A stretch of DNA of 64,000 nt, from assembly GCA_011389865.1 (NCBI GenBank), contig JAABTL010000008.1, forward strand, positions 31,952 to 95,951, read 5' to 3'. Below, one piece after another: positions 15,186-23,075 of this stretch (the stretch's first letter is position 1; each line of letters starts with the position of its first letter). Both the position numbers and the translations under genes were made by a program. The notes under the pieces were generated by a model. It did no database searches. It saw only the letters and a program-made list of their open reading frames with translations, and was not told the origin of the DNA. This DNA is from Trueperaceae bacterium (lineage in GTDB: Bacteria; Deinococcota; Deinococci; Deinococcales; Trueperaceae).

Positions 15186-16723
15186 GCTGCGCCGCCCGCC
15201 GTGGGCGTTGCCGCGCCTGAGGCGACGCCGGCACCGGGGCCGGCGCCCGCCGCGAGCGACACATCGAGCGCGACGGTGGTGCCTTCGCCGGGGGCGCTCG
15301 CGAGGCGCAGCTGCCCGCCGAGGGCCGCGAGGCGCTCGCGCATCGACGTGTGCCCCAGGTGGCCGGGGAAGGCGGCGTTGGGGTCGAAGCCGACGCCGTC
15401 GTCCCGGACCTGCAGGTGCAGGCGTCCGTCCTCGGTCCACCCGCGCACCTGGACGCGGTTGGCGCGCGCGTGCTTGACGACGTTGTGCAGCGCCTCCTGC
15501 ACCACCCGCAACAGCACCTGCTTGCTGGCGAAGGGGAGGTCCGGTTCGTCGGGCAGGTCGCGCTCGGTCGCGAGCCCGTGGCGCAGCTCGAGGCCGTCGA
15601 GCTGGCGGTGCAGGGCGCCGACGAGGCCGACGTCGACGAGCGCCTCGGGACGCAGCTCGAAGATCAACGCGCGCATCTCGGCCAGCGCCGCCTCCGCCAG
15701 CTCCACCACCGTGTCGAGCGCCTCGCGCGCTCGGTTGGGGTCGCGCTCCGCCCGCCGTTGGGCGGCGTGCGTGGTCAGCACGATCGCGTAGATCGCCTGG
15801 CTGACGGAGTCGTGCAGCTCGCGTGCCAGGTGGCGCCGCGCCTCCTCCGTCGCCTCGTCGCGCGCGCGCTCGTAGAGGCGCACGTTCTCGATCGCCACCG
15901 CTGCCTGCGCGGCCACCCCGGTGGCCCAGTGCAGGCGCTCCTCGTCCCAGGCCGCGCCCGCGCGCGCCCGTGCGCGGAGCAGGCCGACCGTGCGGTCGCG
16001 GACCCGCAGCGGCAGCGTCAGGAGGTCGCCGGCCACCGGCGCGGGCTCGTCCTCGCCGGGCCGGGGCGGGACGCCGGCGAAGCCGTCGCCGCGGGCGACC
16101 AGCCGGCTCCAGCCGCCGTCGGGACCGAGCTCCCACACCTCGGCGGCGGCCGTGGCGCCAGCCTCGTCGAGGCGGTCGAGCACCGCGACCAGCAGCGGCT
16201 GCAGTTCGGTGGTGACGGCGATCGTGTTGGAGAGCTCGAGCAGCGCCCGGAGCTCGGCGGTGCGTGCCGCGACCCGCGACTCCAGGCCCTGCTGGGCCTC
16301 GGTGAGGGCGTCCGCCATGGCGTTGAAGGACGCGGCCAACTGGCCCAGCTCCGAGGCGTCGCGCGCGGGCAGGCGCACGGCGCGGTCGCCGGCCGCCAGC
16401 GCGCGGGTGGCGTCGGTGAGCTGGGCGATCGGTTCGGCCAGCAGCGCGCGCGAGAAGGCCGTCGCGGCGATGACGGTCACGGCCACCACCACCGCCAGGT
16501 TGATCAGCGTGCCGCGCACGACCGCGCCGACCGCCTCGGGATCGACGTCGGCGAGCACGGCGCCGGTGCCGTCGGGGGTGAGCAGGAGGGCGTCGAGGCC
16601 GCGCCACAGCAGGACGGCGGTGGCGCCCGCGAGGACGGCCACCACCGCGAGGAGCAGCAGCGTCAGGCGGGTCGACAGCCGCTGCAGGAGGGGGACGGGT
16701 GTGGCGCCCTCTTCATGGCTCAC
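15182..16723 (-). CDS. sensor histidine kinase, NarL/LiaS type (HisKA_3)
   Basis: 513 aa. TM1 at about 17-40, a short extracytoplasmic loop of only about 30 residues, TM2 at 71-93, HAMP (91-145), GAF (about 160-285), the HisKA_3 dimerisation box RHLARELHDSVSQ with phospho-acceptor His304, then HATPase_c with N-box EALHNVVKHA and G1 DDGVGFDP. A Gly/Ala-rich tail ends the protein. The tiny outer loop suggests intramembrane sensing or sensing via a partner protein, plus a GAF ligand inside. It overlaps the response regulator by 11 bases and the membrane protein by four. Confidence 0.93.
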   Translation of the reverse strand: MSHEEGATPVPLLQRLSTRLTLLLLAVVAVLAGATAVLLWRGLDALLLTPDGTGAVLADVDPEAVGAVVRGTLINLAVVVAVTVIAATAFSRALLAEPIAQLTDATRALAAGDRAVRLPARDASELGQLAASFNAMADALTEAQQGLESRVAARTAELRALLELSNTIAVTTELQPLLVAVLDRLDEAGATAAAEVWELGPDGGWSRLVARGDGFAGVPPRPGEDEPAPVAGDLLTLPLRVRDRTVGLLRARARAGAAWDEERLHWATGVAAQAAVAIENVRLYERARDEATEEARRHLARELHDSVSQAIYAIVLTTHAAQRRAERDPNRAREALDTVVELAEAALAEMRALIFELRPEALVDVGLVGALHRQLDGLELRHGLATERDLPDEPDLPFASKQVLLRVVQEALHNVVKHARANRVQVRGWTEDGRLHLQVRDDGVGFDPNAAFPGHLGHTSMRERLAALGGQLRLASAPGEGTTVALDVSLAAGAGPGAGVASGAATPTAGGAA

Positions 16724-17384
16724 GCGTCACCCACCCCTCCCGCAGGGCGTGCAGCGCCGCCTGCGTGCGGCTCTTGAGGCCGAGCTTGGCGAGGACGGCC
16801 GAGACGTGGCTCTTGACGGTGGCCTCGCCGACGCCGAGCGCCTGCGCGATCGCCTTGTTGGTGGCGCCACGGGCGAGGTGCTGCAACACCTCGGTCTCGC
16901 GCTCGGTGAGCGCTTCGCGGGCCGGCGCGGGCGTGGCGGGGCGGCGCAGCTCACGCATGAGGCGCTGCTGGGCGCGCGGGTCGAGGCGCACCTCGCCGCG
17001 GGCGGCGGCGCGCACGGCCTCGAAGAGGTCGTCGGGCCGCGTCTCCTTGAGCAGGTAGCCGGCGGCGCCGGCCTCGACCGCGTCCACCACCATGCGGTCC
17101 TCGAGCACGGAGGTCAGGGCCACCACCTCGACGTCCGGGTAGGACGAGCGGATCGCGCGGGTCGCCTCGACGCCGTTCATGACCGGCATCAGCAGGTCCA
17201 TGACCACGACGTCGGGCCGCAGCTCCGCGACCCTCTCCAGCGCCTCGCGGCCGTCGGCGGCCTCGCCGACCACCTCGAGGTCGTCCTCGAGCTCGAACAC
17301 CATGCGCAGGCCCCGCCGCACCACGGTGTGGTCGTCGACGAGGAGCACGCGCACGCGGTCTTCCGGGGTGGGTTCGGGGTTCAT
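16713..17384 (-). CDS. NarL/LiaR-family response regulator
   Basis: 223 aa. Receiver with acidic pair DD17-18, phospho-acceptor Asp63 in VVVMDLLMPVMNG, Thr/Ser near 91 and Lys in YLLKE. The C-terminal LuxR HTH reads LTERETEVLQHLARGATNKAIAQ, followed by TVKSHVSAVLAKLGLKSRTQA. First gene of the RR-HK-membrane protein operon. ATG chosen because it begins the receiver domain and has GGGAG upstream; TACCCT 16 bases before it may be the -10. Confidence 0.94.
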   Translation of the reverse strand: MNPEPTPEDRVRVLLVDDHTVVRRGLRMVFELEDDLEVVGEAADGREALERVAELRPDVVVMDLLMPVMNGVEATRAIRSSYPDVEVVALTSVLEDRMVVDAVEAGAAGYLLKETRPDDLFEAVRAAARGEVRLDPRAQQRLMRELRRPATPAPAREALTERETEVLQHLARGATNKAIAQALGVGEATVKSHVSAVLAKLGLKSRTQAALHALREGWVTREP

Positions 17385-17514
17385 GGGGTCTCCCACGCCA
17401 GGGTACCCGCCGTCGCCGTGTACGCGCCTCCGTCGGATGGGGGAGGCGGACTCCTCCTTCGGACGCAGCGCCGCCACCCACGGTCGGCCGATGCGCCCCG
17501 CCGGCCCTTGGCCC

Positions 17515-17520
17515 TAACCT
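17515..17520 (+). promoter_or_regulatory. -10 element (TAACCT) in TCS divergent promoter region
   Basis: Plus-strand TAACCT lies 26 bases before the membrane protein ATG, which also has AAGGAGG. On the minus strand TACCCT (17400-17405) faces the response regulator. The 162-bp divergent gap is the obvious place for the response regulator to act. Confidence 0.45.
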
Positions 17521-17546
17521 GGTGGCGACCCTCAAGGAGGTCCACC

Positions 17547-18389
17547 ATGTCCTTCCGCTTCGATCTCAGTGGCATCGACCGCCGCCGCCTCGTCCCCGGC
17601 CTCATCCTCATCGGCATCGGCGTCCTCGGCCTGTTCAGCACGCTCGGATGGTTCGGCGGCCTCGGTGGCCTCCCGGGCGCCGTGCTCTTCGGCGCCGCCG
17701 CCTACTTCGCGCACCTGCAGGGCCGCCAGACCGGCTCCCGCTTCTGGCGGCTGGCGTCCTTCCCGCTCGCCGGCCTCGCGATCGCCTCGATCGCGCCCGA
17801 CTCGCTCGGCGGCTTCGCCTTCCTCGGCTCGATCGGCCTCGCCTTCGCGCTCGTCTACCGTGAGGACGACAATCAGTGGTGGGCCGTGATCCCCGCCGGC
17901 GCGCTCTTCTCGCTCGCCGTCACCGCGCTGGTCGACGGCATGACGCGCAACGCGGGCGCCGGCGGCGCGGTCTTCCTGTTCGGCCTGGCCGCCACCTTCT
18001 TCGTGCTCACCCGCCTGCCGCGGCACGCGCAGGGCTGGGCCATCTTCCCCGCTGCCGTCCTCGCGGTACTGGCCGTCGTCGCCCTGACCACCAGCGGTGG
18101 CTGGATCGTCCCCGTCCTGCTGATCGCGGCCGGCGCCTGGATGCTGCTCCGGCCCGACAGCGCCCGCGGTGTCGCCTCCGCGCTCCGTACCGTCGCCCCG
18201 ACCCGCACGGACGCCGCGGCACCGGCCGTGGCCGAACCGACCCAGGCGGCCGCCCCCGCCCCCGCCGCCGCGGAGACCGTCGCCGCACCCGACGACGTGA
18301 GCGCGGCGCCCTCGAGCGACGGCGAAGCGAGCGGCGAGCCCACCGCCGACGAGGCCCGCGACGACGAAGAGGAGAAGCCCGCGATCTGA
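17547..18389 (+). CDS. membrane protein with acidic C-terminal tail, paralogue of TCS operon membrane protein
   Basis: 280 aa. About seven hydrophobic segments fill residues 15-210, then a roughly 65-residue low-complexity tail rich in Ala, Pro, Glu and Asp. AAGGAGG lies six bases before the ATG. The hydrophobic core is homologous to the 203-aa protein at the other end of the two-component operon. Divergent from the response regulator, so a likely regulon member. It resembles the multi-TM accessory proteins linked to NarL-type cell-envelope stress systems; no enzymatic motif is visible. Confidence 0.82.
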   Translation: MSFRFDLSGIDRRRLVPGLILIGIGVLGLFSTLGWFGGLGGLPGAVLFGAAAYFAHLQGRQTGSRFWRLASFPLAGLAIASIAPDSLGGFAFLGSIGLAFALVYREDDNQWWAVIPAGALFSLAVTALVDGMTRNAGAGGAVFLFGLAATFFVLTRLPRHAQGWAIFPAAVLAVLAVVALTTSGGWIVPVLLIAAGAWMLLRPDSARGVASALRTVAPTRTDAAAPAVAEPTQAAAPAPAAAETVAAPDDVSAAPSSDGEASGEPTADEARDDEEEKPAI

Positions 18390-18423
18390 GTCCGCCCGCC
18401 ATCCTGCGGCCCGCACACAGCCA

Positions 18424-18451
18424 GCGCCCACGGCGATCGCCCCGTGGGCGC
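18424..18451. terminator. bidirectional terminator-like hairpin
   Basis: GCGCCCACGG / CCGTGGGCGC with an 8-base loop containing GATC, between convergent genes 35 and 21 bp away. Confidence 0.6.
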
Positions 18452-18471
18452 CGCTTCATGGAGGCAGACGC

Positions 18472-19710
18472 TCAGGCGAACCAGCCGCGCACGCGTTCGG
18501 CCAGGTGGTCGCCGATGGAGAGCGCGGCCGTCGCCGCCGGCGAGGGTGCGTTGAGCACGTGCAGCGAACGCTCGGTCTCGACGACGGCGAAGTCGTCGAC
18601 CAGCCTCCCCTGCGGGTCGATCGCCTGCGCCCGCACGCCGGCGCCGCCGCGGCGGACGTCGGCGGCGGTCACCGCCGGGACCAGCTTCTGCAGCGAGCGC
18701 ACGAAGGCCGCGGTGGAGAAGGAGCGGTAGGTCTCGAAGACGCCGATGCGCCAGAAGCGCCGTGCGAGCCGCCAGAAGCCGGGGTAACCGGCGACCTCGG
18801 CGAGGTCACGGGCGTCGATGTGGGTCCAGCCGTACCCCTCGCGCGCGAGCGCGAGGACCGCGTTGGGGCCCGCCTCCACCTCGCCGTGGATGGTCCGGGT
18901 GAAGTGCACCCCGAGGAAGGGCAGCGCGGGGTCGGGAACGGGGTAGATCAGCCCGCGCACGAGGTCGCTCCGCTCTGGACGCAGGAAGTAGTACTCGCCA
19001 CGGAAGGCGACGATGCGCACCTGGGGGCCGGCGCCGGCGAGACGCGCGATGCGGTCCGCGTGCAGGCCTGCGCAGGCGATCAGGCGGCGCGCGCGGAAGG
19101 TCTCGCCCGGGGTGGCGAGCCGCAGGCCGTCGGGCTCTTCGGCGACGCCGACGAGCGGCTGGCCGAACACGACCCGGGCCCCGCGGGCGCGCAGGCGCGC
19201 GAGCAGCGCCCGGCACACGCCCGGGTAGTCGACGATCGCGGTGTTCGGCGAGTGGATGGCACGCAGCCCGGCGGCGTGCGGTTCGATCGCCCGCAGTTCG
19301 TCGGCGTCGATCATCCGCAGGCCGGGCACCCCGTTGGCGGCGCCGCGCTCGAGCAGCCGGTCCAGCCGCGGCAGCTCGGCCTCGTCGGTCGCGACGATCA
19401 CCTTGCCGACGGCGTCGTAGGCGACGCCGTGCTCGGCGCAGAAGTCGCGCAGGCGCCCCACGCCCGCCACGCACAGGCGCGCCCGCAGCGAACCGGGCGT
19501 GTAGTAGATGCCGGCGTGCACGACGCCGCTGTTGCGCCCGGTCTGGTGGCGCGCGACGTCGTCCTCCTTCTCGAGCAGCAGCAGCCGCAGGCCGGGATGG
19601 CGCGCGAGAAGGGCGTCGGCGGTGGCGAGGCCGACGATGCCGCCGCCCACGACGGCGACGTCGTAGACGGCGGCACCGTCGCCCCGCGGGGCGGTGGCGG
19701 ACGGTGGCAT
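18472..19710 (-). CDS. lhgO: L-2-hydroxyglutarate oxidase (FAD-dependent, DAO fold)
   Basis: 412 aa. Oxidises L-2-hydroxyglutarate to 2-oxoglutarate, usually feeding electrons to the quinone pool at the membrane. FAD-binding VAVVGGGIVGLATADALL is near the start, then HQTGRNSGVVHAGIYYTPGS, the hallmark of this family, VVFGQPLVG, and RGEYYFLRPE later. FxGVHFTRTIHGEVEAGPNA and the C-terminal RAQAIDPQGRLVDDF also match. Leaderless-type start: TAGGCT five bases before the ATG. Divergent from arsR, 70 bp apart. Confidence 0.92.
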   Translation of the reverse strand: MPPSATAPRGDGAAVYDVAVVGGGIVGLATADALLARHPGLRLLLLEKEDDVARHQTGRNSGVVHAGIYYTPGSLRARLCVAGVGRLRDFCAEHGVAYDAVGKVIVATDEAELPRLDRLLERGAANGVPGLRMIDADELRAIEPHAAGLRAIHSPNTAIVDYPGVCRALLARLRARGARVVFGQPLVGVAEEPDGLRLATPGETFRARRLIACAGLHADRIARLAGAGPQVRIVAFRGEYYFLRPERSDLVRGLIYPVPDPALPFLGVHFTRTIHGEVEAGPNAVLALAREGYGWTHIDARDLAEVAGYPGFWRLARRFWRIGVFETYRSFSTAAFVRSLQKLVPAVTAADVRRGGAGVRAQAIDPQGRLVDDFAVVETERSLHVLNAPSPAATAALSIGDHLAERVRGWFA

Positions 19711-19715
19711 GGCGG

Positions 19716-19721
19716 AGCCTA
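19716..19721 (-). promoter_or_regulatory. leaderless -10 element for lhgO (TAGGCT)
   Basis: TAGGCT on the minus strand ends five bases before the ATG of the oxidase. Confidence 0.55.
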
Positions 19722-19773
19722 CCGTGGGCGCGGGACGTTCGGACCCACCGGCGGCCCCGCGCGGGGCGCATAC

Positions 19774-19804
19774 TTCAACCATGGTTGGTTCAACGAGCGT
19801 TGAA
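19774..19804. promoter_or_regulatory. double ArsR operator candidate over the arsR start
   Basis: Two copies of TTCAAC-N4-GTTG, 15 bp apart: TTCAAC-CATG-GTTG (19774-19787, containing the perfect palindrome CAACCATGGTTG) and TTCAAC-GAGC-GTTGAA (19789-19804, a perfect inverted repeat). They straddle the arsR ATG, so binding would block both promoter clearance and initiation; autorepression is the expected mode. Confidence 0.62.
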
Positions 19805-20155
19805 GCGTTCGATCCCGACGCCGCCCTGCCGCACCTGCGGGCCCTCGCCGACCCGACCCGGCTCCGCATCGTCGCGCTGCTGGGTAACGGTCCCCGCTGC
19901 GTCTGCTCGCTGCAGGAGGAGGTCGACGTCGCCGGCAACCTCCTCTCTCACCACCTCCGGGTGCTGCGCGAGGCGGGCCTGATCGAGGGCGCGCGGCGGG
20001 GCCGCTGGATCGACTACCGGCTGCTGCCCGAGGCGTTCGATGGCATCGAGCGGCTGCTGGCGGGACTGCGCGAGGGCGGGGCCGCGACGTGCTGCGCGAC
20101 CGTCACGCCGCGGGCCAGCGCCCGGCGGCCGGCCACGCGGGCGGCGGCGAGCTGA
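19781..20155 (+). CDS. arsR: ArsR-family metalloregulator
   Basis: 124 aa winged-helix repressor. HTH region ALADPTRLRIVALL then NLLSHHLRVLREAGLIEGARRGRW. The metal-site motif CVC is present (Cys40, Cys42) in RCVCSLQEEV, matching the ELCVCDL arsenic/antimony-type site, and a CC pair is near the C-terminus. The ATG chosen begins just before the conserved region and lies inside the palindromic operator; the frame is open upstream but lacks initiation signals. First gene of an arsR-permease-thioredoxin operon; its stop overlaps the permease start (TGATG). Confidence 0.92.
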   Translation: MVGSTSVEAFDPDAALPHLRALADPTRLRIVALLGNGPRCVCSLQEEVDVAGNLLSHHLRVLREAGLIEGARRGRWIDYRLLPEAFDGIERLLAGLREGGAATCCATVTPRASARRPATRAAAS

Positions 20156-21201
20156 TGCAGGCGACGGCCGCTGGGGCGCAGCGCGCCGACGCCCGTGCCT
20201 GGGCGCTCGTGGCGGTCGCGACCGCCACCTGGATCGCCCTGTACCGCACGATCCTGCCCTTCTGGGACTGGCTGGTCTACGGCGTGATCGGCCTCGACCC
20301 GGCCACCCGGCTGGGCGGCGCCGTCCACTTCTTCTTCTACGACGTCAGCAAGATCCTGCTGCTGCTGGCGGGCATCGTCTTCGTGGTGACCGTCCTGCGT
20401 TCGTTCCTGAGCGTCGAGCGCACGCGGGCGCTGCTCGGCGGCCGCCGAGCGGGGCTCGGCACCGTGCTGGGCGCCCTCCTCGGCGTCGCCACCCCCTTCT
20501 GCTCCTGCTCCGCCGTGCCCGCCTTCATCGGCTTCGTCGCCGCCGGGGTGCCGCTGAGCGCCACCATGGCCTTCCTGATCGCCAGCCCGATGGTTGACGT
20601 CGTCGCCGTGACGCTGCTGTACGGGCTGTTCGGCTGGCGCCTCGCCGCGCTGTACGTCGGCGCCGGCCTGGTCGTCGCCATCGTCGCCGCCACGCTCTTG
20701 GGGCGGCTGCGGCTGGAGCGCTTCGTCGAGGGCTTCGTGTTCGAGACGCAGGTGCGTGCGGGCGTCGACCCCTCGCTAGGGCTCGGCTGGGCCGATCGCT
20801 TCGCGATCGGCCGCGACGAGGTGGGCGGCATCCTGCGCCGCATCTGGCCCTTCCTGCTCGTCGGCATCGGCCTCGGCGCCGCCATCCACGGCTGGCTCCC
20901 CGAGGACCTCTTCGCCCGCATCGCCGGCCCCGACAACCCGTTCGCGGTGCCCCTGGCCGTGCTGCTCGGCGTGCCGCTCTACACCAACGTGGTCGGCGTC
21001 ATCCCGCTGGTGGCCGCGCTGCAGGCGAAGGGCCTGGCGATGGGGACGCTGCTCGCCTTCATGATGTCGGTCGTCGCGCTGTCGCTCCCCGAGATGATCC
21101 TGCTGCGCCGCGTGCTCAAGCCGCAGCTGATCGCCATCTTCGTCGCCATCGTCGCCGCCGGCATCGTCGGCGTCGGGATCCTGTTCAACGCGGTGCTGTG
21201 A
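20155..21201 (+). CDS. permease of the ArsP/YraQ (DUF318) family
   Basis: 348 aa with about eight membrane helices. The family signature TPFCSCSAVPAFIGF (Cys116 and Cys118) is present in TM3, followed by LSATMAFLIASPMVD. ArsP members export trivalent organoarsenicals; other members are less defined, so the substrate is inferred from the arsR neighbour. The second half repeats the pattern with GVPLYTNVVGVIPLVAAL, as expected for a two-fold pseudo-symmetric carrier. ATG overlaps the arsR stop by one base, indicating coupled translation. Confidence 0.88.
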   Translation: MQATAAGAQRADARAWALVAVATATWIALYRTILPFWDWLVYGVIGLDPATRLGGAVHFFFYDVSKILLLLAGIVFVVTVLRSFLSVERTRALLGGRRAGLGTVLGALLGVATPFCSCSAVPAFIGFVAAGVPLSATMAFLIASPMVDVVAVTLLYGLFGWRLAALYVGAGLVVAIVAATLLGRLRLERFVEGFVFETQVRAGVDPSLGLGWADRFAIGRDEVGGILRRIWPFLLVGIGLGAAIHGWLPEDLFARIAGPDNPFAVPLAVLLGVPLYTNVVGVIPLVAALQAKGLAMGTLLAFMMSVVALSLPEMILLRRVLKPQLIAIFVAIVAAGIVGVGILFNAVL

Positions 21202-21221
21202 GCACCCCAGGGGAGGTCGTC

Positions 21222-21458
21222 GTGAACGTCAAGGTCTTGGGATCGGGTTGCGCCAACTGCCAGCGGCTCGCCGCCAACGTCCGGCTCGCGCTGGACCATG
21301 CCGGCATGACCGCCGAGGTCGAGAAGGTCGAGGACATCGCCGCCATCATGGGCTACGGGGTCACCGCCACGCCCGCCCTGGTCGTCGACGAGCGCGTTCT
21401 GGTCAGCGGCCGCGTGCCGAGCCCGACGCAGATCGCCGCGCTGCTGCGCGGGGTGTGA
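21222..21458 (+). CDS. small thioredoxin-fold protein
   Basis: 78 aa beginning MNVKVLGSGCANCQRL, redox motif CANC (10-13). Ends with VTATPALVVDERVLVSGRVP carrying the cis-Pro. This family of small redox-active disulfide proteins is regularly encoded next to DUF318 permeases. GTG at 21222 is preferred because AGGGGAGG ends five bases before it; another in-frame GTG at 21198 overlaps the permease stop. Probably supplies or removes electrons at the permease Cys pair, an inference from co-occurrence. Confidence 0.87.
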   Translation: MNVKVLGSGCANCQRLAANVRLALDHAGMTAEVEKVEDIAAIMGYGVTATPALVVDERVLVSGRVPSPTQIAALLRGV

Positions 21459-21491
21459 CGCCGGCGACGCGGAGGCGCGTGTCTGACCGTC

Positions 21492-21538
21492 TACCGTTCG
21501 GCATGCACACGACGAGACGAGCACGCCCCGATGGCTGA
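21492..21538 (+). promoter_or_regulatory. leaderless -10 plus 11-codon leader ORF overlapping crp-like start
   Basis: TACCGT (21492-21497) is followed five bases later by ATG (21503) of an 11-residue ORF, MHTTRRARPDG. Its TGA (21536-21538) lies inside the third codon of the Crp-like gene, whose ATG is at 21531. This arrangement would let a leaderless ribosome terminate and reinitiate on the regulator. Confidence 0.45.
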
Positions 21539-22229
21539 CCTGCGCCCCGCTTGGCACGTCGCCGGCACCGGCCTGGTGGAGCGCGTGCCGCCCGACGACA
21601 TGCGCACGTTCATGCAGGTCTGCCCAGAGCGCCCCTTCGCTCGCGGCGGCTACGTCTTCCACGCGGGCGATCCCGCGAGCCACCTGCACGTCGTCGCCAA
21701 GGGCCGGGTCAAGCTCGTCGCGCCCACCGCCGACGGTCGCGAGCGGATCCTGGCCGTCTGCGGCCCGGGCGACTTCTTCGGCGAGGCCTTCGTCGACGAC
21801 GGCGACAGCTACCGGGTCGACGCGGTGGCCCTGACCGACGTCGCCACCTGCCCGATGAGCCGAGAGGACTACCGGCGGCTGTCGCTGCACGCGCCGGGTT
21901 TCGTGCTGGCGTTCACGCAGATCCTGGCGGGCAAGCTGTTCGGCTGCCGCGACCAGCTGGCCCGTATCGAGGCGCCCATCCGCACGCGCCTGGCCACGCT
22001 GCTGCTCGACCAGGTGCAGCGCTACGGTCGTGACGAGGGCAACGGCTGGTGGGCGCTCGACACCGAGTTGCGCCACGACGACCTCGCCGGCATGGTGCCG
22101 GCGACCCGCGTGTCGGTGACGTCGGCGATCGCCAGCCTGCGGGCCGACGGCATCCTCGAGGGGACCCGCGGCCGCTACCGGCTGCACGTCGAGGGGATCG
22201 AGGCGGTGGCGGAGGAACTGCCGGACTGA
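21531..22229 (+). CDS. Crp/Fnr-family transcriptional regulator
   Basis: 232 aa. N-terminal cyclic-nucleotide-binding beta-roll (about 30-140) with GDFFGEAFVDDGDSY, where the cAMP-contact Arg of Crp (RxSAA) is not evident, so the ligand may not be cAMP. C-terminal winged helix (about 180-225) with LAGMVPATRVSVTSAIASLRADGIL. No Fnr-type N-terminal Cys cluster. Its own Shine-Dalgarno is weak, and a leaderless mini-ORF overlaps the start. Confidence 0.9.
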   Translation: MADLRPAWHVAGTGLVERVPPDDMRTFMQVCPERPFARGGYVFHAGDPASHLHVVAKGRVKLVAPTADGRERILAVCGPGDFFGEAFVDDGDSYRVDAVALTDVATCPMSREDYRRLSLHAPGFVLAFTQILAGKLFGCRDQLARIEAPIRTRLATLLLDQVQRYGRDEGNGWWALDTELRHDDLAGMVPATRVSVTSAIASLRADGILEGTRGRYRLHVEGIEAVAEELPD

Positions 22230-22285
22230 GGCAACCGGCGCGGCCCACCGGGAGTTGGCTCACGTTCTCGCGTGGGTGCGCGCGC

Positions 22286-22291
22286 TAGCTT
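22286..22291 (+). promoter_or_regulatory. leaderless -10 element (TAGCTT)
   Basis: TAGCTT, five bases, ATG of the first M23 peptidase. Confidence 0.5.
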
Positions 22292-22296
22292 CTGGC

Positions 22297-22989
22297 ATGC
22301 GACCCCGTCCTTTCCCGAACACCCTGCGCGGCGTCCTCATCGGCCTGGCCGTGTGTCTCGGGGTCGCCGCCGCGCAGCGCGCCCCCGACGCCGAGCTACG
22401 GCTGCTCCGGCCCGAACTGCTCGCGCTCACCTGCCCGGAGCGGATCTGGACGCAGCCGCCGACGGAGGCGCAGCGCCTCGCGGCGGCCCGACGCGAGGCC
22501 TTCCGGGCGCTGCTGCCCGAGTACCTCGCACGCCTGCCCGCCGAGCCGGACGACGTGCTGTTCATGCCGGTCGACGGCGTCCGGGTGGCCCAGGTCGCGG
22601 ACACCTGGGGTGCCCCGCGCGGCGGCGGCCGCCGCCACGAGGGACAGGACGTGTTCGCGGCGCGGGGCACGCCGATCCGCTCGGCCACCCACGGGATCGT
22701 GTTCGAGGTCAGCGACCGCTTCACCGGCGGCCGCGGCGTGATGGTGCTCGGCCCCGGCGGCGTGCGCTACTTCTACACCCACTTCGACGCGTACGCCGCG
22801 GGCCTGCGCGAGGGGATGGCGGTCTCGCCCGACACCATCCTCGGCTACGTGGGCACGGCCGGCAACGCGGCCGGGACGCCGCCTCATCTGCACTTCGGCG
22901 CCTACGCCTTCGACCCCGAGACGTGCCGCCACCGCGCCTTCGACCCGCTGCCGCTGATGGTCGATCGCGACCGACTGGCGCAGCAATAG
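22297..22989 (+). CDS. M23-family (LytM-type) metallopeptidase, exported
   Basis: 230 aa with a signal peptide (about 1-27, ending VAAAQ). The LytM zinc site is complete: His114 and Asp118 in GGRRHEGQDVF, and His197/His199 in HLHFG. Likely an envelope peptidase cutting peptide cross-links in peptidoglycan. It has an N-terminal family-specific region of about 60 residues and no LysM or coiled-coil domain. A paralogue of near-identical layout lies 0.7 kb downstream, beyond the cytochrome P460 gene. Confidence 0.9.
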   Translation: MRPRPFPNTLRGVLIGLAVCLGVAAAQRAPDAELRLLRPELLALTCPERIWTQPPTEAQRLAAARREAFRALLPEYLARLPAEPDDVLFMPVDGVRVAQVADTWGAPRGGGRRHEGQDVFAARGTPIRSATHGIVFEVSDRFTGGRGVMVLGPGGVRYFYTHFDAYAAGLREGMAVSPDTILGYVGTAGNAAGTPPHLHFGAYAFDPETCRHRAFDPLPLMVDRDRLAQQ

Positions 22990-23021
22990 CGCGCCGCACG
23001 GATGCCGTCACCCCGGCACGG

Positions 23022-23066
23022 CGACGGCCGCCGCACGGGCCGTCAGGCGGCGCGCGGCGGCCGTCG
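23022..23066. terminator. bidirectional terminator-like hairpin
   Basis: 13-bp perfect arms CGACGGCCGCCGC / GCGGCGGCCGTCG with a 19-base loop, between the convergent M23 and cytochrome P460 genes. Confidence 0.58.
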
Positions 23067-23075
23067 GTGGGGCGC

